DNA from: Microbacterium festucae
Lineage (GTDB): Bacteria; Actinomycetota; Actinomycetes; Actinomycetales; Microbacteriaceae
Direction: 5' to 3'
Assembly: GCF_025421715.1 (NCBI RefSeq)
Contig: NZ_JAOEFC010000005.1
Span: 101,967-165,966 of the forward strand
DNA: 64,000 bases
Below the pieces are notes generated by a model. The model was not told where the DNA came from and made no database searches. It saw only the letters and a list, made by a program, of their open reading frames with translations. Below are positions 56,234 through 64,000 of this stretch, piece after piece (the first letter of the stretch is position 1; each line of letters begins with the position of its first letter). A program made the position numbers and the translations under genes.

Positions 56234-57139
56234 TTACTTGCCCGACGCCAGAGCGTCGGCGCCGCCGACGATCTCGGCGATCTGCTGCGTGATCTCCGCC
56301 TGACGCGCGTTGTTGCGCAGACGGGTGTAATCGGTGATGAGCTTGTCGGCGTTGTCGCTGGCCGACTTCATGGCCTTCTGGGTCGCGGCGTGCTTCGCGG
56401 CCGACGACTGCAGCAGCGCGTTGAACACGCGGCTCTGCACGTAGGTCGGCAGCAGCGCGTCGAGCACCACCTCGGGGCTCGGCTCGAACTCGTACAGCGG
56501 GTAGACCGCGTGCGAGTTCGCCGATTCGTCCTCGTCGGCCTCGACGACCTCGAGCGGGAGCAGGCGGACCGACTCGGGGCTCTGGGTCATCATGCTGACG
56601 AACTTGTTGAAGACGAGGTGGATCTCGTCGACGCCGCCGTCGTCACCGCCGCGGTCGTAAGCGTCCAGCAGGGCGCCCGCGATCTGCTCCGCGGTGTTGA
56701 AGTGCGGGGTGTCGGTGTCGCCGATCCACTCCCCTGCCGCGGTCATGCGGCGGAACTGGAAGAACCCGACGGCCTTGCGGCCCACCAGGTAGTAGTCCAC
56801 GCCCTTGCCCTGCGACTTCAGCAGCTCGCCCAGCTGCAGACCCTCGCGGAGGATCTGCGAGTTGAACGCGCCGGCCAGGCCGCGGTCGGAGGCGAAGATC
56901 ACGACCGCCGAACGGCGGATGACCTCGCGCTCCGTCGTCAGCGGATGCTGCACGTTCGAGTGCGTCGCCACGGCGGAGACGGCCCGCGTCACGGCCCGCG
57001 CGAACGGAGCCGAGGCGCGCACGCGCGCCATCGCCTTCTGAATGCGCGAAGCCGCGATGAGTTCCATCGCCTTCGTGATCTTCTTGGTCGTCTGAGCAGA
57101 AGAGATCTTCTGCTTGTAGACCCGGAGTTGTGCGCCCAT
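56234..57139 (-). CDS. atpG: ATP synthase gamma subunit
   Basis: 301 residues. The rotating central stalk of F1: N-terminal helix [29 protein letters not shown] (shortened) and C-terminal [16 protein letters not shown], forming the coiled coil. The middle has [12 protein letters not shown]. It lies 20 nt after atpA, in the standard operon order. Confidence 0.97.
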   Translation of the reverse strand: MGAQLRVYKQKISSAQTTKKITKAMELIAASRIQKAMARVRASAPFARAVTRAVSAVATHSNVQHPLTTEREVIRRSAVVIFASDRGLAGAFNSQILREGLQLGELLKSQGKGVDYYLVGRKAVGFFQFRRMTAAGEWIGDTDTPHFNTAEQIAGALLDAYDRGGDDGGVDEIHLVFNKFVSMMTQSPESVRLLPLEVVEADEDESANSHAVYPLYEFEPSPEVVLDALLPTYVQSRVFNALLQSSAAKHAATQKAMKSASDNADKLITDYTRLRNNARQAEITQQIAEIVGGADALASGK

Positions 57140-57159
57140 GGATTCTTCGTCTCAGACGC

Positions 57160-58800
57160 TCAGGAGCGACGGCCCTTGACGATCTTCTCCTGGTTCACGT
57201 CGTCGGCGTCGGCAGCGGCGACCTCTTCGTGGCCGGGCTGGTTGATGGTCTGGCCCTTGCCGCCCTGGAACTCGAGGATGAAGGCGTCGGTGACCTTGTC
57301 GAGCTCGGCGACGGTGTCGTCGTCGAGGACGTTGGTGTCACGCAGCGTGTCGAGGATCGTCGTGTTGCGCTTCAGGTAGTCCAGCAGGTCGCGCTCGAAG
57401 CGGAGGACGTCCCCCACCTCGATCGTGTCGAGCTTGCCGTTGGTGCCGGCCCAGATCGAGACGACCTGCTCCTCGACGGGGTACGGCGAGTACTGCGGCT
57501 GCTTGAGCAGCTCGGTCAGACGCGCACCACGGGCGAGCTGGCGACGCGAGGCGGCATCCAGGTCGGAGGCGAACATCGCGAACGCCTCGAGCGAGCGGTA
57601 CTGCGCGAGCTCGAGCTTCAGCGTTCCGGAGACCTTCTTGATCGACTTCACCTGGGCGTCACCACCGACGCGCGACACCGAGATACCCACGTCGACGGCG
57701 GGACGCTGGTTGGCGTTGAACAGGTCGGACTGCAGGAAGATCTGGCCGTCGGTGATCGAGATCACGTTGGTCGGGATGTAGGCCGACACGTCGTTTGCCT
57801 TCGTCTCGATGATCGGCAGACCGGTCATCGAGCCTGCGCCCAGCTCGTCGGAGAGCTTCGCGCAGCGCTCGAGCAGACGCGAGTGCAGGTAGAAGACGTC
57901 ACCGGGGTAGGCCTCGCGGCCCGGCGGGCGACGCAGCAGCAGCGACACGGCGCGGTAGGCCTCGGCCTGCTTTGACAGGTCGTCGAAGATGATCAGGACG
58001 TGCTTGCCCTGGTACATCCAGTGCTGGCCGATGGCCGAACCGGTGTACGGCGCGAGGTACTTGAAGCCGGCGGGGTCGGAGGCGGGGGCCGCGACGATCG
58101 TCGTGTACTCCATGGCTCCGGCGTCTTCGAGCGCACCCTTGACGGAGGCGATCGTCGAGCCCTTCTGGCCGATGGCGACGTAGATGCAGCGCACCTGCCT
58201 GGTGGTGTCGCCCGACTCCCAGTTGGCCTTCTGGTTGATGATCGTGTCGATCGCGATGGCCGTCTTGCCGGTCTGGCGGTCGCCGATGATGAGCTGACGC
58301 TGGCCGCGGCCGACGGGGATCATGGCGTCGATGGCCTTGATGCCGGTCTGCATGGGCTCGTGCACGCTCTTGCGCTGCATGACGCCGGGCGCCTGCAGCT
58401 CGAGGGCGCGACGGCCCTCGGAGGCGATCTCGCCGAGACCGTCGATCGGGTTGCCCAGCGGGTCGACGACGCGGCCGAGGTAGCCGTCGCCGACGGCGAC
58501 CGAGAGCACCTCGCCGGTGCGGGTGACCTTCTGGCCGGCCTCGATACCGGAGAATTCGCCGAGGACGACGACGCCGACCTCGTGCTCGTCGAGGTTCTGA
58601 GCGAGGCCCTCGACGCCGTTATCGAAGCGGATGAGCTCGTTCGCCATCACGCCGGGCAGACCCTCGACGTGGGCGATGCCGTCGGCGGCGTCGATGACGG
58701 TGCCGACCTCGGTCGCCGCGGCGCCCGAGGGCTCGTAGGCCGCGACGAAGTCTTTCAGCGCGTCACGGATGACGTCGGGGCTGATGGACAGTTCTGCCAT
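57160..58800 (-). CDS. atpA: ATP synthase alpha subunit
   Basis: 546 residues. The non-catalytic nucleotide-binding F1 subunit has P-loop GDRQTGKT at 173-180 and the Arg-finger region [20 protein letters not shown] (shortened to its core). The C-terminus carries an extra polar tail of ~35 residues ([19 protein letters not shown]), which occurs in actinobacterial alpha subunits. It lies 74 nt after atpH. Confidence 0.98.
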   Translation of the reverse strand: MAELSISPDVIRDALKDFVAAYEPSGAAATEVGTVIDAADGIAHVEGLPGVMANELIRFDNGVEGLAQNLDEHEVGVVVLGEFSGIEAGQKVTRTGEVLSVAVGDGYLGRVVDPLGNPIDGLGEIASEGRRALELQAPGVMQRKSVHEPMQTGIKAIDAMIPVGRGQRQLIIGDRQTGKTAIAIDTIINQKANWESGDTTRQVRCIYVAIGQKGSTIASVKGALEDAGAMEYTTIVAAPASDPAGFKYLAPYTGSAIGQHWMYQGKHVLIIFDDLSKQAEAYRAVSLLLRRPPGREAYPGDVFYLHSRLLERCAKLSDELGAGSMTGLPIIETKANDVSAYIPTNVISITDGQIFLQSDLFNANQRPAVDVGISVSRVGGDAQVKSIKKVSGTLKLELAQYRSLEAFAMFASDLDAASRRQLARGARLTELLKQPQYSPYPVEEQVVSIWAGTNGKLDTIEVGDVLRFERDLLDYLKRNTTILDTLRDTNVLDDDTVAELDKVTDAFILEFQGGKGQTINQPGHEEVAAADADDVNQEKIVKGRRS

Positions 58801-58874
58801 GGTCTTCCTTCTTGGTGATGTCTGGTGGGAAGTCGGTGCTTCCCGTGTCCGCTCCGGTGGTGGAGCGGGAAGAT

Positions 58875-59666
58875 CTAGCCCGCCAGGCGCTGACGGAGGT
58901 CGTTGAGACGGGACGAGACGGTGGCGTCGATGACGTCGTCGCCGATCTCGACACGCACGCCGCCGACCACCTGGGGGTCGACGACGACGTTGAGCGCGAC
59001 CTCGGTGCCGTAGCGCTGGGCGAGGGAGGCCTGCAGACGGGTGATCTGCGCGTCGCTGAGCGGCGCCGCGGAGACGACCGTGGCGACCGCGCGGCCACGC
59101 TGGTCGGACACGAGGCGCTGCGCCCGCGTGAGCAGGGCGCGCACCCGGCGGCCGCGCGTCTGCTGCACGAGCGAGGACACGATGAGCGTCGTCGCCGCGC
59201 TGGCGCGGCCGTCGAGCAGGCGCTCGATGAGCGTGCCCTTGGCCGACGCGTCACCGAGGTGACGACCCAGCGCGAGCTCGAGCTCGGGGTTGGCAGCGAC
59301 GGTGCGCGCAACCCCGAACAGCTCGGCGTCCAGGTCGACCTGCGGGGCGGCGATGGCCGTCGCGCGGATCGCGACCTCTTCGATGCCCGACACGAGGTCG
59401 GAGGAAGACGACCACCGCTGCCGGGCGGCGGCGGTGAGCACGGCGACGCTGGCGGGGCGGAAGGCGGCACCGAACACGTCGGTGACCACCTTCTCGCGCG
59501 CCTCGGTCGATGCCGCGGCATCCGACAGCGCACCGCTCAGCTGCGACGACTCGCCGAGCACCCGCGCGGCTGCGAACAGCTCGCGGGCGACGTCGAGGTC
59601 GACACCGGTGGCGGCGTCCAGCGCCGTCGTCGTCGCCGCGAGGGCCTGAGTGGTGGCGCTGCCCAT
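58875..59666 (-). CDS. atpH: ATP synthase delta subunit
   Basis: 263 residues, the OSCP-type peripheral stalk cap. It is longer than the ~180 residues of E. coli, as is usual for actinobacteria, with the extra length in the N-terminal half. The conserved C-terminal domain has [18 protein letters not shown] and [22 protein letters not shown] (in part). Its ATG shares one base with the atpF stop (TAATG). Confidence 0.94.
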   Translation of the reverse strand: MGSATTQALAATTTALDAATGVDLDVARELFAAARVLGESSQLSGALSDAAASTEAREKVVTDVFGAAFRPASVAVLTAAARQRWSSSSDLVSGIEEVAIRATAIAAPQVDLDAELFGVARTVAANPELELALGRHLGDASAKGTLIERLLDGRASAATTLIVSSLVQQTRGRRVRALLTRAQRLVSDQRGRAVATVVSAAPLSDAQITRLQASLAQRYGTEVALNVVVDPQVVGGVRVEIGDDVIDATVSSRLNDLRQRLAG

Positions 59667-60211
59667 TACTTCGCCTGCTCCGACTCGAGCTCGGCGAGGA
59701 AGCGGTCGACCACGGCCTGGGCCTTCTGGTCGTCCGAGAGGGTCTCGCCGATGACGCCGCCGGCGAGGTCGAGGGCGAGCGTGCCCACCTCGCTGCGCAG
59801 CGACACGAGCGCCGACTGGCGCTCCGCCTCGATCTGGGTGTGCGCGGCGGCGGTCACGCGGGCGGCCTCGGCCGTCGCGTTGTCCTTCGCCTCGGCGACG
59901 ATCTTCTTGCCGTCCTCACGGGCGGCGTCGCGGATCTCACCGGCTTCCTTGCGGGCGGAAGCGAGCTGGGCCGTGTACTCCTCGAGCGCGGCCTCGGCCT
60001 TGCGCTGAGCCTCGTCGGCCTTGGCGATGTTTCCTTCGATCGCGGCGGCACGCTGGTCGAGCAGCGTCCGCATCTTCGGAAGGGCGACCTTCCAGAAGAC
60101 GAACAGGATGACGACGAAGCAGACGCCGGACCAGATGATGTCGTACCACGCGGGGATGAGCGGGTTGTGCTCCGCTTCCTCCGCGGCATACACGACAAGA
60201 GCGTTCAGCAT
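59666..60211 (-). CDS. atpF: ATP synthase subunit b
   Basis: 181 residues. One N-terminal membrane helix (IIWSGVCFVVILFVFWKVAL) is followed by a long charged, Ala-rich helix that forms the peripheral stalk. It overlaps atpH by one base and lies 28 nt after atpE. Confidence 0.95.
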   Translation of the reverse strand: MLNALVVYAAEEAEHNPLIPAWYDIIWSGVCFVVILFVFWKVALPKMRTLLDQRAAAIEGNIAKADEAQRKAEAALEEYTAQLASARKEAGEIRDAAREDGKKIVAEAKDNATAEAARVTAAAHTQIEAERQSALVSLRSEVGTLALDLAGGVIGETLSDDQKAQAVVDRFLAELESEQAK

Positions 60212-60239
60212 CCTGTCTCCTTAGGTCTGGTGAGGCTGA

Positions 60240-61344
<1,105 letters not shown>

Positions 61345-61431
61345 TGGGGCACCGGTCGGGACCGGAGCGACGATGGTCGGTGAGCGGACTCCGCAGGCGC
61401 GTCCCGGGGGACACAGGCGGGCTCGAAGGTA

Positions 61432-61437
61432 AGCCTA
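61432..61437 (-). promoter_or_regulatory. -10 box of the ATP synthase operon
   Basis: TAGGCT on the minus strand, directly after the stop of the AtpI-like gene and about 87 nt upstream of atpB. Unlike many genes here, it implies a long leader. Confidence 0.5.
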
Positions 61438-61947
61438 TCAGTCCCTCGACGTGGTCTCGTCCGCCGGGTCTCCTCCCCTGCCGGGACCATCGGAGACCTC
61501 GTCGAGCGTGGGGAGGGTGACGTCGCTGACGTTCGGGATGCGCATGCGCAGCATGACGACGACGTCGATGGCGAGGGAGACGAGCACGCTGGCCACCAGC
61601 GCGAGGAAGAAGACGGTGCCGTCGAGCCAAGGCTGACCGCGCAGCACGAGAAGCACGACGATGAACACGACGAACTTGAGGATCCAGCCGCCCATCACCA
61701 TGCCGAAGAAGATCGGCACGTAGAGCGGATCGCCGTACCAGCGGTTGGCGATGAGGATCGTGGCGGCGGTGAAACCGAGGAACAGGGCTGCCAGCACCAC
61801 CGCGGCCAGGGCGCTCCACAGCCCGCCGATGCCGGCGGCGAGGTAGCCGGCGACGGCTCCGACCACGGCGAGGACCACCGTGGCGATGGCCGACCAGATG
61901 AGGGTGGCGCGAAGCAGCGGCGTGCTGGAGACGACGGGGCGAGTCAT
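61438..61947 (-). CDS. AtpI-like membrane protein
   Basis: 169 residues with four membrane segments (LIWSAIATVVLAVVGAVAGY, ALAAVVLAALFLGFTAATIL, FVVFIVVLLVL and a final one). Its place right before atpB and its topology fit ATP synthase protein I, an assembly helper for the c-ring or a magnesium carrier. Sequence identity to known AtpI cannot be checked here. The ATG overlaps the upstream wecA-like stop (ATGA). The C-terminal tail is acidic. Confidence 0.75.
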   Translation of the reverse strand: MTRPVVSSTPLLRATLIWSAIATVVLAVVGAVAGYLAAGIGGLWSALAAVVLAALFLGFTAATILIANRWYGDPLYVPIFFGMVMGGWILKFVVFIVVLLVLRGQPWLDGTVFFLALVASVLVSLAIDVVVMLRMRIPNVSDVTLPTLDEVSDGPGRGGDPADETTSRD

Positions 61948-63101
61948 GCGGTGACCTTCGGTGGGGCGGCGGGGCGCCGCGACGGGAGGAGGGTGACGGT
62001 GGCGCAGGCGATCACGCCCACGAGCAGGAAGACGGCGCCCGGGATGTACAGGCCCGGCCAGTTCTCAGTCGTGCCGATGTACATCAGCAGCACCGCGAGG
62101 CTGACCACGGCCGTCCACGAGTAGAAGATCAGCACCGCGTCGCGGTCGCTGTGCCCCATGTCGAGCATGCGGTGGTGGAGGTGCTTGCGGTCGGGTGAGA
62201 ACGGCGACCGTCCCTGGCCGACGCGGCGGATGACCGCCATCGCGAAATCGAGCAGCGGCAGCAGCACGATGACGATCGGCAGGATGATCGGGATGAACGC
62301 GCCCAGCAGCTGCGACCGGCCGAACACGTCGTTGTCGGCGAGCAGCTGCGGCGGCAGGTAGCCCGAGCTGGTGACGAGGATCGCCGCGGAGGCCATGAGC
62401 AGACCGAGCATCAACGCCCCGGCATCCCCCATGAACATCTTCGCGGGACTCCAGTTGAACGGCAGGAAGCCGGCGCACGCGGCCATCAGCACAACAGCGA
62501 TGAAGGCGGCCAGGCTCGAGTAGCTACTGAAGGCGAAGTCGCGCGCCACCAGGTAGGTGTAGGCGAAGAACACCGCGTTGGCGATGAGGCAGACCCCCGC
62601 CACGAGCCCGTCGAGACCGTCGATGAAGTTGACGGCGTTCATCACCACGACAATCGACAGGATCGACACCGTCAGACTGATCCAGCTCGAGACGACCGTG
62701 ATGCCGCCGATGGGCAGATAGAGGATCTGGATGCCGCCGGGGCCGACCACCAGCCACGCGGCGAGGAACTGCGCGCCGAGCTTGAGGAACCAGTCGAGGT
62801 CCCACAGGTCGTCGACCACGCCGACCACGACGATGAGGAAGGTGGCCCCCAGCAGCGCCCAGTTGCGCGCGGGGTTGTCCCAGAAGATCGCGAAGTACGG
62901 CACCACCGACGACAGCCCGAAGGCGGCGAGCACGCCGAAGAACATCGCGACGCCGCCCAGACGCGGGGTGGGCGTGCGGTGCACGTCGCGCTCGCGGATC
63001 TCGGGATAGAGCTTGTAGCGCAACGCGAATCGCCACACCAGCCACGCGAGCACGAAAGTGACGGCGGCGGTCAGGATGGCGACGAAGACGTAGAACTTCA
63101 C
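61944..63101 (-). CDS. Polyprenyl-phosphate GlcNAc-1-phosphate transferase (WecA/TagO/MraY family)
   Basis: 385 residues, about eleven membrane segments. The catalytic motifs are VVDDLWDLD, NFIDGLDGL, FMGDAGALMLG and the HLHHR loop that marks WecA/TagO rather than MraY. It loads a sugar phosphate on decaprenyl or undecaprenyl phosphate for teichoic acid or arabinogalactan-like polymer synthesis. The GTG start overlaps the upstream Sua5 stop (GTGA), and its own stop overlaps the AtpI-like start. Confidence 0.93.
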   Translation of the reverse strand: MKFYVFVAILTAAVTFVLAWLVWRFALRYKLYPEIRERDVHRTPTPRLGGVAMFFGVLAAFGLSSVVPYFAIFWDNPARNWALLGATFLIVVVGVVDDLWDLDWFLKLGAQFLAAWLVVGPGGIQILYLPIGGITVVSSWISLTVSILSIVVVMNAVNFIDGLDGLVAGVCLIANAVFFAYTYLVARDFAFSSYSSLAAFIAVVLMAACAGFLPFNWSPAKMFMGDAGALMLGLLMASAAILVTSSGYLPPQLLADNDVFGRSQLLGAFIPIILPIVIVLLPLLDFAMAVIRRVGQGRSPFSPDRKHLHHRMLDMGHSDRDAVLIFYSWTAVVSLAVLLMYIGTTENWPGLYIPGAVFLLVGVIACATVTLLPSRRPAAPPKVTA

Positions 63102-63892
63102 GCGTCTGGATCGGCCTCGGGGGCGGCGCGGTCGGCGGCGGCCGGCGCCGCGGCATCCGGCCGGTCTGCGGGCGGAGCATCGGTCCCGGCGGAGTCGGCT
63201 GCGTCGGTGTCGTCGGTGTCGTCTGCGGGGTCGGGCTCGAGCAGATCGCCGAGCAGGCGGCGCAGCTCGGCGCGCGGGATCGCGCCCTCACGGAGCACCC
63301 GCACCGGTCCCGTGCCGCCGCCCACCAGCCCCGTCGCGTCGACGATCGTCGACGAGACGCCGTGGGTCGACAGCCCGCCGTCGAGGTAGACGGCCACGGT
63401 GTCGCCGAGCATCGTGATGGCCTCGTCGATGCCGATCGCCGCAGGCTTTCCGGTCTTGTTGGCGCTGGAGACGGCCAGCGGGCCGACCTCTTCGAGGAGC
63501 TCGAGGGTGAAGCTGTCGGCGGGCATGCGCACCGCCACGGTGCCGTTGGTGTCGCCGAGGTCCCACGACAGCGACGGCTGCGAGGGCAGCACGATGGTGA
63601 GTCCCCCGGGCCAGAACTCCGCGACGAGGCGCTCGACCGGCTCGGGAACCTCGGCCACGAGAGCGCGCATGGTGGTCGCGCCGGCGACCAGCACCGGCGG
63701 CGGCGACTGGCGTCCGCGGCCCTTGGCGGCCAGCAGCGCCGCGACGGCGGCGGCGTTGAACGCGTCGGCGCCGACGCCGTACACGGTGTCGGTGGGCAGC
63801 ACGATGAGCTCGCCGCGGCTGACGGCCTGTCGGGTGGCGCGCATGGCGGGAAGCAGCTGCTGCGGATCGCGGCAGTCGAAGACGTTCGTCAT
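63098..63892 (-). CDS. L-threonylcarbamoyladenylate synthase (Sua5/YrdC/TsaC family)
   Basis: 264 residues. The YrdC domain covers the first ~205, with GELIVLPTDTVYGVGADA, the basic KGRGRQ near 57-62 and SSANKTG. It makes the TC-AMP intermediate for t6A37 in tRNAs that read ANN codons. The remaining ~50 residues are an Asp/Ala/Pro-rich tail, not the Sua5 C-terminal domain. A TAGACT box lies 9 nt before ATG 63892. It leads a coupled chain with the WecA-type and AtpI-like genes. Confidence 0.92.
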   Translation of the reverse strand: MTNVFDCRDPQQLLPAMRATRQAVSRGELIVLPTDTVYGVGADAFNAAAVAALLAAKGRGRQSPPPVLVAGATTMRALVAEVPEPVERLVAEFWPGGLTIVLPSQPSLSWDLGDTNGTVAVRMPADSFTLELLEEVGPLAVSSANKTGKPAAIGIDEAITMLGDTVAVYLDGGLSTHGVSSTIVDATGLVGGGTGPVRVLREGAIPRAELRRLLGDLLEPDPADDTDDTDAADSAGTDAPPADRPDAAAPAAADRAAPEADPDA

Positions 63893-63929
63893 AGCGCCCT
63901 CAGTCTACGGTGGCGCACCCTCACCCCCG

Positions 63930-64000
<71 letters not shown>

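Overview
The window is about 64 kb of high-GC DNA (roughly 70% G+C by eye) from an actinobacterium. The gene order, protein style and codon use point to Microbacteriaceae, most likely Microbacterium; this is inferred from recognised families, not from a database search. It is mainly a conserved chromosomal backbone. I see no transposase, integrase, CRISPR array, rRNA or tRNA. The left edge cuts a gene, and the right edge ends in a run of 70 G that looks like a sequencing or assembly artefact at a contig end.

Left part (1-8.6 kb): the end of an endonuclease-like gene, a 63-bp tandem palindromic repeat array, 6-phosphofructokinase, a small SNF2-type helicase, a copper efflux operon (copZ-copA) behind a perfect CsoR-like palindrome, and a glycerophosphodiesterase. 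Next (8.7-18 kb): deoC, mutY, and the translation/transcription block nusA-ylxR-infB-rbfA, with truB-two membrane proteins-ribF further along the same strand. rimP is not in its usual place upstream of nusA.

Middle (18-30.8 kb): an acetate-transporter-like protein with a DUF1206 protein, a LOG-family protein, a flavin/stress protein, proS, a compact RNB ribonuclease, pyroglutamyl peptidase, and a GntR regulator coupled to ACC deaminase (a plant-association trait). Two related cysteine-bearing lipoproteins flank this group. The isoprenoid genes dxr, rseP and ispG lie on the minus strand but are separated by plus-strand insertions. One insertion is a Trp-attenuated anthranilate-synthase fusion. 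The other holds a His/Met-rich membrane protein, YcnI, a MurE-like ligase and pflB-pflA.

Right part (42-63.9 kb): an FKBP lipoprotein, plsC, an OsmC protein, a ReAV-type asparaginase, an EccC-like FtsK/SpoIIIE ATPase with a PP2C phosphatase, a heterodimeric ABC exporter, yaaA, the complete ATP synthase operon (atpBEFHAGDC, minus strand) with an AtpI-like gene, then a WecA-type transferase and Sua5/YrdC.

Two signals run through the whole window. Many genes begin exactly 6 nt after a TAGGCT-like -10 box, which implies leaderless transcripts. The heptamer GGATGCC/GGCATCC is strikingly frequent, in genes (through otherwise rare codons GAT and GCA) and in intergenic hairpins.
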